The position numbers and the translations under genes were made by a program. Positions 36,189 to 47,426 of a stretch of 64,000 nucleotides of DNA are shown here, in pieces. Where the stretch lies: the NCBI GenBank assembly GCA_036244855.1, contig BQKZ01000051.1:34669-98668 (forward strand), given 5' to 3'. The stretch's first letter is position 1, and each line of letters begins with the position of its first letter. The DNA comes from Temnopleurus reevesii (lineage: Eukaryota; Echinodermata; Echinoidea; Temnopleuroida; Temnopleuridae). The notes beneath the pieces are model-generated. The model was not told the DNA's origin and did no database searches. It saw only the letters and a program-made list of their open reading frames with translations.

Positions 36189-36298
36189 TTAAATGGATGG
36201 GACATTCCTTTTACAGTTTAGCATGTAAGGCCCAAACCTTCCCATGCATTTCCCTCTCGTTTGCCGCACTCCATGTACTTGTAATCCGGCACCATTAT
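36189..36298 (-). CDS. Terminal exon with a Cys-bridged peptide between convertase sites
   Basis: The exon begins after a long pyrimidine tract ending in TTTTTTTTCTGCAG. Joined in phase 1 to the exon at 37686-37797, it reads D-NGAGLQVHGV, then RQTR, then GKCMGRFGPYMLNC, then KR, then NVPSI and a TAA at 36191-36189. RQTR fits an R-X-X-R furin-type site and KR is a dibasic site, so a 14-residue peptide with a Cys-Cys loop of ten residues would be released. The core Cys-Met-(x)-Gly-Arg recalls the ring of vertebrate melanin-concentrating hormone (CMLGRVYRPC), a family I recall being reported from echinoderms; this is from memory and unaligned. Another frame of the same exon is open for 26 codons but does not match the phase of the previous exon. 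Expression is not shown. Confidence 0.5.
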
Positions 36299-36394
36299 CT
36301 GCAGAAAAAAAAGTGAGAGAAGAAAAACGAAAATTATGTTAGAAGAAAATAACAAATTCATCTCGAAGATCCCATAATCAGATTACGTAAGCTT

Positions 36395-36510
36395 TTATTT
36401 TGCCAAGATGCCGCAATTCTGTGGTGGAGAAAATGACAGCCACTGGCGAGATTCGAACCCCCGAGTTAGACAATGACTGCTAGGCCATCGGAGTGCCATT
36501 GCACAATATT
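36395..36510 (-). mobile_element. tRNA-like SINE head fragment
   Basis: Minus strand: GATGGCCTAGCAGTCATTGT (A-box region) and GGGGGTTCGAATCTCGCC (B box), different in sequence from the other SINEs here and without a clear tail. It lies in the intron between the two neuropeptide-type exons. Confidence 0.55.
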
Positions 36511-36658
36511 TTAGCCTTATAAACCCAATATCGATTGATTGGAGATCTACATAAATATGTTGTATCCTTACATCCAGCAACGGATTGAATTCAATGATGT
36601 AGGAAAATCATATATTTGTTGAAAACGAATTATACTTCTCTTTTATTAAAGTAAAATC

Positions 36659-36725
36659 TTTTTTTTTTTTTCTTTTTTTTCCTTTTTTTTTTTTTTTTTT
36701 TTTAAAAAAAAATTTTTTTTTTTTT

Positions 36726-36757
<32 letters not shown>

Positions 36758-36759
36758 TT
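36659..36759. repeat. T homopolymer tract with an A9 island
   Basis: About 100 bases, almost all T, interrupted by C and by nine A at 36704-36712. Confidence 0.95.
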
Positions 36760-37039
36760 ACAAATGACAAATTTGCTTTATTATTCATATCATTAGATAC
36801 TGACACTTTTAAAATGCACGTAGTGGGAATAATAAAAAAAAAAGTAATGCTATTAATTTGCACATTTTTTACGACGTTCTATGAGGTATATATATGAATA
36901 TGTATGATGTAAGCTCATAAGTATGCTTGCAATCCTCGACTGTGAACCCAGCATCTTATACACATATGAGTGTACTTTTACACGTATTAGATGTATCATT
37001 ACCATGATTACTTTCCGAGAAATAAGATATCCGTTTACA

Positions 37040-37205
37040 TCCTTTAATAGGCGGGTTTACTAATAGATGCAAATTTTATGCATACCTCTAACACAAAGGT
37101 CGTTCTTGACAACCCGAAAACTTGCCCGAGGCTTGCCCGACATATCAACAAGTAATGTATGCAAACTGGATTCCAAGTATTGTTGTCTTATAGTTATCAA
37201 CCGGC
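37040..37205 (+). repeat. Dispersed repeat E, copy 3
   Basis: GGGTTTACTAATAGATGCAA and GGATTCCAAGTATTGTTGTC parallel 11505-11635 and 11028-11160. Confidence 0.5.
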
Positions 37206-37685
37206 CTATGTAATACCGCGTAACTACGTTAAACGCACATAAATTTGAAAATATCAGTAAACCCGCCTATTCAATGAATATTTAATATCCTAACTGCACT
37301 GGTAATCATAATTTGCATTTTATATATGATAGAAATTCATATTTCCTTCGGAAAGATACAAAATTTGCATGTATGTTATTAGGCAAATAAGCGATCTACA
37401 TGTCTATAATGAAGGTATCCTATAAGAAATAAAAAAATAACATTTAGTACATTGATATGAATAAAATGAATAAAGTTACGCACATATGACGTCATAAAAT
37501 GCCAATTTGTATAAATATTTAAACATTCAGAACTTTCTTATTAGTTATCCAATTTTTCTCAAACTTTTTTGTTGTGTTCATCAGATTTGTACGCTCCTGT
37601 CGATGAAATATAATTTTGAGATCTTCTACTAGACAATTTGATGGAACGCGGTTGCTGCATTTTCGTCTTTTCACATTTTACCCAC

Positions 37686-37797
37686 CTGAAAGTTGTTTTA
37701 AATCCACTGTTTCAAATCCTCTTGCATTGGCGTCTGTTAGGTGATCAGCTGCTTGGTTTGTTTTCTGTCTTAAATCTTCGTGTATCCTTCCCAGCAA
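37686..37797 (-). CDS. Penultimate exon of a putative neuropeptide-type precursor
   Basis: On the minus strand a pyrimidine tract ending in TTTTTCTATAG precedes a 112-nt block that ends at TTTCAG followed by the donor GTGGGT. Only one of its three frames is open. It gives 37 codons plus one base, beginning LLGRIHEDLRQKTNQ and ending FETVDLKQLS; the other two frames hit stops. The peptide is hydrophilic and rich in charged and Gln residues, as expected for the spacer part of a prohormone. Phase in is 0 and phase out is 1, which matches the next exon at 36298-36189. The upstream exon with a signal peptide was not found; a weak candidate with a GTATGT donor lies at about 38645-38700. No homologue is recognised for this spacer. 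Confidence 0.5.
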
Positions 37798-37867
37798 CTA
37801 TAGAAAAATGAAAGAAAACAAAGTCACTTTTATTACTATAGTCTCCAATCAATATCGGTTGAAAAGA

Positions 37868-38007
37868 CCCGTCGTACGTCACGAAGTGACGGATGCCAGA
37901 TGGTATGGTTACACGAAATGAGTTACAAATCTATTGAAACCAGTACTTAGTTGTCGGACTTTCTATTTCGCCATGCAACAAAACCCTTCATGAAAACATG
38001 GAAGATA
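37868..38007. mobile_element. Partial MITE family I
   Basis: CGTCACGAAGTGACGGATGC and GGTTACACGAAATGAG match the inner arms of the element at 25270, and CTTCATGAAAACATGGAAG matches its other arm. Confidence 0.6.
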
Positions 38008-40384
38008 TAACATATTACAAAATGATCAGAATATAATATATACAATTACATGAGTAAACAAAAATTGCATTTGAATGACTGGCTGGAGAGCCCTTTCAGT
38101 GGAATTCAAACAAATTCCCTTGTTCTTCTAAGAGGCCCAGTTGTCTTGCAAGAATAATGTAATATGACGTTTGTACATCGTGTGACAACAAATTAACTTT
38201 TTTTCAATTAGAATTGACATCGTTAAATGTTCAGGACTTTATCTGGTGTTAAAAACAAAATTGTGTTTGACAAACAACAACATAACGATAAAATGAAATA
38301 ATTTGTTATTATCATCCTTGCTCGAAGTAAAAAAATGTGAATGAAAAATTAAGTAATGACACGTTCACATAAACTTCGTATCAGAAAAAAATATATGTAT
38401 ATGCCCATTTGGTAAAGTACTTGATAAAGTGTAGTGACGTTAGAAGGAGAAGGTGGGTAGTAATAACAATTTGTTTTGTTACAACCTGTGGTCTAAAAAT
38501 ATGAAGCTGGGTTACAAATGGAATTATTGATCATAAGTCAGATATCATTCCTTTCACTGTCAAAAAGTATTTAATAACTAATGAGCAGTGATACTCTGCG
38601 CCATCTCTTTATGAATTTTATCTTAATAAAAACAAACACATACCAAGGACTTTTGTAGCGCTAATGGAAATGGAATTTGTAATGCTGTCGACTTTGTGAT
38701 GAAACAACGACATTTTTATTGACATTTTGATTGAGTTGTTTGTGTCAATTTATGCCACTTTGACCAAACTCCTGGATGCTAAATTTGTAATAATGATGAA
38801 GTGAATAACTGCGTCGACATGATAAGTTGGAATGTGAGAATATACATTCTGAAAATATAGCTAGGTTAAAAGTGGCCATAATACAAATTTTGCCCGGAAA
38901 AAATAGTAAAACAATCCAGGTCATTTTATTATGGAATAGTCCTAGCCAAAATTTAGAAGAAATTAATAAAAAGGAAACAAAGGGAAAATCATTTGAAAAC
39001 ACACAAAACTCTGCTTGTTTCTAGGTTTTATTCGTGATTTATGATAATCAGATGCTTTCCTAAAGTGTCAAACTAACGAATTTCTTTTTACCTTGCTATA
39101 TACAAATGTTCAATTCTCTCTATTAAATAAAACGACTTGCGCAGAATAAAAGTTAAAATACAACTAAGAAAATGTTACACCTTGATATGACTGTAATTAA
39201 AGAATAGTCAGGAATAAGAAATGAGTGCGAAAGGTTATTTCACCAATATAGTTAACTGCTATATCGCCTATACATTCATGAGCAATTTAAAAATAACCCC
39301 TCTTTTGTTGATTCTTGAAGCACTCAAAACTTCCGGGAATCGTTAAAATATTATTAGGAAATCCGTTTTTATTCAGCTTGCTAAGTGCGCAAAGAAATAA
39401 AATCACAGTTTTTCAGTTTCTCGTGAATCATTATGAACTGATATTTGTCAGAGATATGGTGCATTTTTTAAAGGTCATTCCTTCTAATCATTAGTAACAA
39501 GATTTTCAATTTCAGATATAGAGGTATTATTTTTGTACACTGTAATAGATGATTTTTTTTTCTATCAGCGATTAGTAGCACATAATTTTACAAATTGAAA
39601 AAAGAAGATGTACAATTTGATGTGGAGACATAGGCAGGCGAGAGAGCAGGAGAGAGAGATAACGAGAGATGAAACACAACAGTTTGGGTCGGAAATGAGA
39701 AAAAAATAAGAGAGAAGGTAATACAAGTATTGACAATATCGGTTTTAGGCTTGATTGGTACATTTACATGTAAAGGAAATATGGGACTTAGATATATATT
39801 TGATTTTGTTGCCGCTCCTACTTAACGCATGCGTGTGAAAACATGCGTAAATTTTATTTTTCAAGAAGAGCACAAAAAGAGAAATAACACAGGATACCAT
39901 AAGGAATGCATTATACGACTAAAATGATAAAAAATTTATGGTAAGAAGTGGAAACATATTCGAAATATACATGACGAAATATTTACTTTAGGTAATAAGT
40001 GCATATAATAAAGGCTTGACATCTTGACACCTTCTCTTTCTATCATTGTTTATGTAAATCTATCTGCATTTAGTATGCAACGGAATATTTGAGATTGGAT
40101 AGAAATGAGAAAGTGTGAATATGAAGACGAAGAGAAAAACACACATGACGGAAATAGATATCCGCTTAACAGTTACTGTTACTGTTGTCACTCCATTAAT
40201 ATGTGTTTTTGTGAAGTAAGGTCGCTCAACTTTTTGTTGTTATCCAATTATTGACATTTTGGAAAGTGAATGTGACTATTGTATCAAGTAGAGAACAATC
40301 GCGAAAGAAGTGGAAGGAGTTTGATAACGATTCGACCCAGCTTCAGGAAGAGGTGAATACACTCACTGCTCATTTGAGATGAAG
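38008..40384. other. No supported gene; weak exon-like blocks at 38645 and 39090
   Basis: On the minus strand a block ends in AGTCCTTG|GTATGT at 38646/38645, and another ends in ATAGCAAG|GTAAAA near 39095. Their upstream acceptors are poor and neither supplies a signal peptide. Confidence 0.25.
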
Positions 40385-40385
40385 T

Positions 40386-40441
<56 letters not shown>

Positions 40442-40452
40442 GTGTGTGTGTC
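40385..40452. repeat. GA microsatellite with TG end
   Basis: (AG)n at 40390-40438, then TGTGTGTGTG. Confidence 0.95.
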
Positions 40453-40784
40453 TATGAATACGCGCCCAGGACAATACAAATATATTCGTGTGTTGTATGT
40501 ACACTTAAATAATTGATTGTTGGAATATTCAGTTGAAAATATCCAGACTGTGTGAAAAAAAAAATACAATTTGATATCCCGCAAGCTATTTAGCACTGAG
40601 GGTATTTTGCCACATTATGTAGGCGTTTACATACATGCAAAACGAATATACATAATTTCAGTATATCAGGCGCCTTTTAGATATGTTTTATGCAAAAATA
40701 AATATCTTATCCAATCTTCAGAAATACTAGGCTAGATTATGGAAAATAACAAATATTTCAGTGAACACGAACTGCTCAACTGAA

Positions 40785-40905
40785 CACCTCCCAGGTTTGT
40801 TCATAGAGGTACGCGCAACTCTACGAACGACTGGTGATCCTTTCCTGCACTTAATGATACCCCCTGTTGCTGACTCGCACCAAATAAATTGTGCGAACAT
40901 CTTTA
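40785..40905. mobile_element. Diverged copy of foldback family L
   Basis: AACACCTCCCAGG and CGCAACTCTACGAACGACTG parallel the element at 53991 (ACACCTCC, CACGACTTTACGTTCGACTG). Confidence 0.4.
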
Positions 40906-40977
40906 TAAAACACAGTTCAGGGGAGTGTGTACGTGCCCCTATGACTAAGTATACGCATTGACGCATGCGTTAACAAG

Positions 40978-41330
40978 TAATCGACACATTTCTAGTAACT
41001 TAGGCGCTCAGTCATAGTTTTTTGTACAGAAAAACTTTCAATTTTAATAAAGATAAGATGTTTCATTTTCGCGTGGGGGTTAACAGTAAGCAAGACCTAT
41101 ACAATATGTGGCCTTTTAGTGACATGCATCTACGCGGACACGTGCATGACCAATTAATCGACACATTTTCAGTAACTTCGGCGTTTTTTCATAGATTTAT
41201 GTATAGATAAACTTTCAACTTAAAGATGAAATATTTTATGTTTGCGTGGGGGTTAACAAAATACAAAAGTAATGCAAAACTCCAGGTTTTGAACAAGATA
41301 CTCGGGATTGGAAATATGCACGCGGACATA
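40978..41330 (+). repeat. Tandem duplication, period about 178 bp
   Basis: TAATCGACACATTT and GCGTGGGGGTTAACA occur at 40978/41072 and again at 41156/41243. Confidence 0.8.
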
Positions 41331-41884
41331 TGCCCGCTTATTTTATTGAAAGAAATGTCAATAACACCTGGCCATACTTTTAGATCACCATATACTTCCA
41401 AAACATTGTATCTTCATTTGCAACGAGCGTTGACAGGAAATTCGCAATCATATAAAGCACTAGTGGTGATATTTCTTTCGAATGGGCCAAGAATTAAGGT
41501 TACATAACCAACTTAGTCATTGAAAACGCTGAAAATAATTAGATGCATAACAGTCATCTTCCACATCACTTTCTGCTTTTTCATTGCTTACAATAATTTT
41601 TGTTGGAAATTCAAATGATAGATGTTTTAACTGTTATCCTCAAACGCTATGCTATCTCAGCTGCCAGATAATTTTGTTGAATGATAGATAATATGGAGTT
41701 TTATATCCACTCCTTCTATGTCATGAATTATCACCAGCTGAATAATAATATAATAGTCAAAAGACCCGGATTTATCTACAGGGGGGTGGGGATGGGTGTG
41801 ATTTGACAATCCTTTTTCTTATTATTAATTTCTTTCAATCTTTTGTATGTTTTATCTGTACCAAGGGAGAGGATGCCGATGATA
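41331..41884. other. No gene seen
   Basis: AT-rich, nothing recognised. Confidence 0.4.
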
Positions 41885-42212
41885 TTTATGATAATAATAA
41901 TAGCAATAACTATACTATCGTATATATTACCTAACACTAAGTTTATCCCTCGTCCCTAAGCGCTCGACAATGTAGCATGTTTACACAGGCTTTAGCTGTG
42001 CAGCTGTAAGTAGTGCGCTGCATTTCAAGAAAAATTATCCTGCCTCGTACCCATTCACTACACCTAGGTCGAGTGCAGCACAATGCGCATGAATTTCTTG
42101 CTGAAGGGGTGGAGTGAACATGCTGAAAGGAATTAACGTCAACGGGGGATTCGAACCTGCGACCCTCTTCTTAGAAAGCGAGGGTTTAAACCACTACACT
42201 ACGACTCCTCCA
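41885..42212 (-). mobile_element. tRNA-derived SINE
   Basis: Minus strand: GAGTCGTAGTGTAGTGGTTT, CGCAGGTTCGAATCCCCC (B box), GTGCTGCACTCGACCTAGGT, and a TTATTATTATC tail at 41888-41905. An extra CATGTTCACTCCACCCCTTC lies in the body. Confidence 0.85.
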
Positions 42213-42239
42213 TTTTGGGTTAGCGGAATGACCATGTGA

Positions 42240-42600
42240 TGCAGTATTAGAAACGGTCTGCCCGGAAGGTGACCACACGCAATCAATCTCAGCCAATTGC
42301 CATCTCTACAACTGCATGAAGAAGACTACACGTGGTGATCACGCCACGTAACTCCATTGACAGTTGTTTGAGTTCGTGAGTCGCGGCGTGTTTCAGCGGC
42401 CGTTTCTGTCAGAGGTAATCACCGTCCAAATGCATCGCAATTTCGGACGGCGAGATTATTTCGTTTCCAGGCGTGACCACCCCGCTTCCGAACTCGAAGG
42501 CCGGTGTCGGGGAGGTGTTGAAAACACGGGGAAGGTGATGGGGTCGATTTTTCTTGAAAAGTGGCTTGAATCGGTATAGGTGGGGGCCTTGTAAGCGTTT
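42240..42600. promoter_or_regulatory. CpG-rich patch, possible regulatory region
   Basis: Clearly richer in CpG than its surroundings. It contains the near-palindrome ACACGTGGTGATCACGCCACGT (42329-42350). The 71-codon plus frame here has no recognisable content. Confidence 0.25.
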
Positions 42601-43711
42601 CTTTTCTTTTCACGCTGAATGATATAAAACGATCTTCATGTGTGAAACGAAAGTACGAAAATATTAACCCATGGACTTACGGAGCAGAGTAGTGCCTGCT
42701 AAAAGTCTATGGGGATTACATATTTCAGTAGTCGATGGGTTAACGCTTGCGACACATCACTTTTGGCGTGAGAGAATTAGACGTAAAGCTGGATGTATCG
42801 CGTACAAATTTCCGAAATGTTACTGCGTGAAAAAGCTAAATGATATGACGTTTTTGTGACGCTTTGGGGGATATTTCAGGTAAAATTTAGTTTAGCGTCT
42901 TGAAGAACAAAGAAAGCAAATGCGTTGCCCCAATTATTGACAGTTTTAGAACATGAACACACATTCTCAATTTCCTATTCGTACGTGTCGGCTGCGATAG
43001 CACTTTAAATTCAATTTAATCCATCAAACGTATAGTACGGCTTGGCGAAATTAAAGACAATTTTCACACGTGAAAAACCTAAGAATGTGCACATCCTGTT
43101 AAAAAGCACTGTACAAGGTGTCAGGAAAAAAAGTTGTTTCTATGATACTTTAGCAGCTATAGCAATATATCATTGAATTTCTTATTATTATAACAGATAT
43201 TATATACATGAACAATACTTCCATCCTGAAGTTCATTTATTTATCAAAACATATTTAGATATGATAACAAGATCAATTATAAACAAGGTAAAAAATTGAT
43301 CCTGGAGCAAAATAAATATCCAAATATCCACTATAAAGTTGAATAATGGGGCTGGCGAAGCCCGCTAAAACTTTAGCAACGTGTGCTGTTTGAATATTTC
43401 AAACACGACTTGGGAGGTTTGTAGCGTAAACATAGGGTTTGTAAAAGTTTAAACAATCTGTTCAATTTTACACAGCGCTTTAAGATCACCATAAGACAAA
43501 CAAATTATTTTTCTAATCTGTGTTAAAGTGTACGAAATAATTGTCAAAATTGTGTAAGGTATGGCTAATACACATATATATAGGACAATGTTTTTTTTTA
43601 TTACTAGACAGGGTTTTTTCGATTGGCGTATTTTTCTGAAAAGAATTGTACTCCATATATTTCACTTTCATGCATTTCTCTTGTCAGATGCGTTTGGTGT
43701 AAATCCATATT
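42601..43711. other. No gene seen
   Basis: AT-rich, no supported feature. Confidence 0.4.
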
Positions 43712-43957
43712 CAAAGGCTGACTCACACCTTCGTGTTTTAAGCCTGCATCAAACTAGCGTATTTGGGAATTAACAATAAACGCTCCCTGGACGCAGCTCA
43801 GACGGTCAACTGACGTTCGGCTTGCGCTCAACGAGCGTGCGCCAAGAGTCAGTCCACTGCGTGACATGCGTCTTTGTGCGTCAGGGGAGCGTGTTTAATT
43901 TCCAAAAACGCTGGGCCGACGCAGGATAAAAACGCAACGGTGTGAGTCGGCCTTGAG
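43712..43957. mobile_element. Foldback MITE family D, copy 8, best preserved
   Basis: AAAGGCTGACTCACACCTTC to GGTGTGAGTCGGCCTT, with full-length arms including CTGGGCCGACGCAGG and the central CTCAACGAGCG. Flanked by a 28-bp imperfect direct repeat (43688-43715, 43958-43985). Confidence 0.9.
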
Positions 43958-43985
43958 ACGCGTTTGGTGTATATCCGTATTCAAA

Positions 43986-45021
43986 TCTCTGTCGGCCCTC
44001 GTTCATCACCCTAATATTTCTAAAATTATCGGTAACACGCGGGAAGTCTGAACTAATATTGATGCATTTTATGTGGTCGTAAACAACTCAATCATAATGA
44101 AATATCCATCAGCTAAACGATATCATCCCTCATTATTCTTATCCTCTAATCAATTTTGATCCCCTAGCTAAGATTTCCAATCTGCTGCCAAATACGTTGC
44201 AGCTTGAATTCACGTCTTGATATGAATAATAATTTGTAATCATTTTTGTTACGATGTATGGATGTATTAATGATACTTATATTAATAGGCTAATAATGAT
44301 AATAATAATCATCATTATAATGATAATAACAATAATAATGATAACATAGAGTAATGATGATAATCATGTTGACATTATTTCAATTTTATTTTCACAACCC
44401 TACTTCTGATACTACTACTCCTATACTGCTACTACTGAGGGAGATTGTATCCAATTTTTTTTTCTCTCTCAGTAGTAGTAGTAGTAGAAATAACTTTAAT
44501 TTATATTCCGCTTTTTCAAATAAATCAATAGCTAAAGTTTAAACGTATGAATGGAGGTCGATTGCATGCGTAATATATTTGCATTGTGCTTATATATTTC
44601 GGGGAAAAAAATACGGATAAAAAGTATGACAACGTGTTTTTTTTTTCTTGATGATATTAGGCAAGCATCGTTGAATCAAAATTATGGAACACTTTTTTTA
44701 ATCCTTAAAAAAAAAGCGATACCCAACATTGAATTATAGGTCAATTCGTAATTTGTCAACAAAAAGGAGCAAAACAAAATGCGCTGTCCATCTATTGAGT
44801 TACCAAGAGCGATGTCCTCGTAGTATTTTTAACACAGCAATGAAAATAAAAGTTATTGTTATCCTAGCTTTTATGCAACAGGCATCGTCTACCGCAACGA
44901 CATCTCTATCAAGGCTACGACATCTCCGTGGAGGAAAGTCAAGGATAGAACAATCACTGTGAACAGAATAGATAAATGTATGGGACAAAGTAGAAACTTC
45001 AATTCAAACATGCAAACATGC
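43986..45021. other. No gene; AAT array 44285-44345, AGT hairpin 44400-44490
   Basis: CTACTACTGAGGGAG and TCTCTCAGTAGTAGTAG could pair. Otherwise AT-rich. Confidence 0.4.
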
Positions 45022-45335
45022 GATGGGGCGCCGTGTTGTAGTGGTCATGACTCTAGCCTTTCAACCAGAGGGTCGTATGTTCGAATCCCACCCATGGCGT
45101 CAATTTGCTTCAGCAAGAAATTAATCCACATTGTTTTGCACTCAACCCAGGTGAGGTGGATGGGTAGCTGGCAGGAATATTTATTCCTTGAAATGCCAAG
45201 TGCGCTGGTGGCTGCCGGGCTAAAGTCAGGGTAATAATATTGCAAAGCACCTTGAGCACTCAGCAAAAATGGCTCAGCAAAATGGTTGCGTGCACTATAT
45301 AAATTGCATCTATTATTATTATTATTACTTTATCA
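45022..45335 (+). mobile_element. tRNA-derived SINE, full length
   Basis: GGGGCGCCGTGTTGTAGTGG, TCATGACTCTAGCC (A box), ATGTTCGAATCCCACC (B box), CACTCAACCCAGGTGAGG, GCTGCCGGGCTAAAGTCAGG, and a TTATTATTATTA tail at 45311-45328. Confidence 0.9.
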
Positions 45336-45593
45336 ATATTATATATTATTAACGCTGGCTAGATGAGCATGAAATAGATTTCATTCACGTTTATTATACA
45401 GAGAAATATCAAACACCTATCCGTGAATGAACAAAGAAGCACGACATTTACTTTGTTATCATGAGGCGATTGGGAAGATTGAAATGAAGATGTTCACTTA
45501 GTACAAGTCATTTATCCTTTCTGCTAACAGTAAGTATAAACTTTCTTCCTGGAAATATACTATCAGTAATTACACAGAGTAGGCCTTGGAGAA
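45336..45593. other. No gene seen
   Basis: AT-rich linker. Confidence 0.4.
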
Positions 45594-45940
45594 GCAAGAA
45601 GATATGTATTTCCGTAATCATTCTAATGCAAAAAGGTAATGGGCAAATAATGAATGCCTTGTTCCGCAGCTATATTTGTGTTTTGTATATCTGTAATCGT
45701 GTTGGCATTCTCATGCATTACTACAAAGTGTGCTTGGTATTTTGTTGCCCATAAAATTGTCCACATTCAGCAAGAAGATATATATTTCCGTAATTATTGT
45801 AATGTACAAAGGTAATGAGCAAATAATGAATGTCTAGTTCCGCAGCTATAGTTATGTTTCGTATCTTTAATCATGTTAATATGTAATGGACATTCATATT
45901 ACTACGAAGTGTGCTTGGTATTTTGTTTTCAAATAAATCA
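45594..45940 (+). repeat. Tandem duplication, period about 178 bp
   Basis: AGCAAGAAGATATGTATTTC at 45594 and AGCAAGAAGATATATATTTC at 45771, each ending in GTGTGCTTGGTATTTTGTT. Confidence 0.9.
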
Positions 45941-46323
45941 TTCGCATTAATTAAAAATTATTCGAAGAGTAGTTTGAATAACAGCGGCCTGTAGCATCAA
46001 AGAGGCATTCAAATATTACGATATGTTATGGATCGAACCTCTATAGCATACTGTGGATCATAGAGATACGATTAGTTATCAATTAATGGTACCATGGTAT
46101 GATAATTGACCCCGATTCGCTACATCGTATAGTGTTGGATATAATGTTTAAAACAACCGGCATTTTGAAATCACAATCGCAACTACTTATGCCTCTAGTA
46201 ACATTATAACATGAAACTGTAGTCTTAATTAACATCTGTGCGTAGTTCATTGCCTAGATTTAGGAAATGTAAAAATAAAGACAGAAAAGTAGTAATAAAC
46301 CAAGATATCAATTATGTGATAAG

Positions 46324-46810
46324 TTAAAGGTATAGATTCGCGATGACCGGGATGCAGAAAGTGATGTTAAACGAGCTGATGCATTCACAAGTTGCTTTAC
46401 ATGCCTAAATATATATGTGTAGGATATTAGGAGTACATTTTTGCTCGTATTCTGTGTATTTTACGTCGAACACGTCAATCAGCCATTATTCCTACGGTGT
46501 GCTAAGTGCTTTCACACGGGGGTGCGTCGGCCTCAAATGGACGGTGCGATCGGTGGTATTGTCTGTGGTGTGTGAGTTCGCGTTCATTTTGTACGCGAAG
46601 CATGTTGTGTAAGGGAGAACGACCGCAGCATGATTTTTTTTTTAATTTTGCGATATTTAAGCCATTTCTAGGTCGATTTCATTCAAACAAACTATGAACA
46701 TGCTCTAATATACTATTGAAAAACTGCAATGTGGTAATAATTTTACTGCAGCTCGCAAACTAGTTAAATATCTGAAGCGCCCTCCTCCCAAAATTGGTCT
46801 ATCGCTTTAA
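46324..46810 (+). mobile_element. MITE family C, copy 1, complete
   Basis: TTAAAGGTATAG at the left and CTATCGCTTTAA at the right, internal CGGGATGCAGAAAGTGAT and TGAAGCGCCCTCCTCCC. Confidence 0.8.
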
Positions 46811-47025
46811 GCATTAATTAAGATAGCATTTGTTAAATGTTTTTCATGATATGTTGAAATTTCGTTTAACATGTTTAACAAACGAGTACCATCGAAACCA
46901 CATCTACATTAAATGAGACTGGCAAATTTTTCAGACAATATTTCCGACCTCGCTGGTATAGTGTAATTTTTTTTCAGAAATTCTACCTATTTTAGAAAAG
47001 GTTACAGATAGATGGAGAGAGAGGA

Positions 47026-47070
<45 letters not shown>

Positions 47071-47426
47071 AGAGGGGGGGATATAGATAGAGAAGAAAGT
47101 AGAGGGAGGGAGAGAGGGAGGGAGAGAAAGAATGAGAGAGGGTGGGAGAAAGAGGGAAAATGGGGAGGGAGAATAAAGATGATGCGTCAATGTGGACAAA
47201 ATATGAAAAAACGAGAAATATGAAATGACGAATATATATGCGTGATCATGGCATTTTCATTGAATTTTGTTCCATTCATTGAACCCTTTTCCTCCCGGGT
47301 AACTCCCGGGTGGCGCCTCAGAACACAACTGCCCTATTCATGTTAGTGCGTATGTTGACCATTACAAAGCCTCGTCAGGAAAATGTGGATCAACCAGCCC
47401 CCTCGGGAAGTGTAAGGGGAGCTCGG
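46811..47426. repeat. Unassigned sequence with GA microsatellite at 47025-47155
   Basis: (AG)n 47031-47062 followed by G-rich GA variants. Some CpG-bearing sequence at 47290-47430. No gene seen. Confidence 0.7.

Noticed and set aside
44959..45266. 91-codon plus and 73-codon minus frames
   Set aside because: They lie within a SINE.
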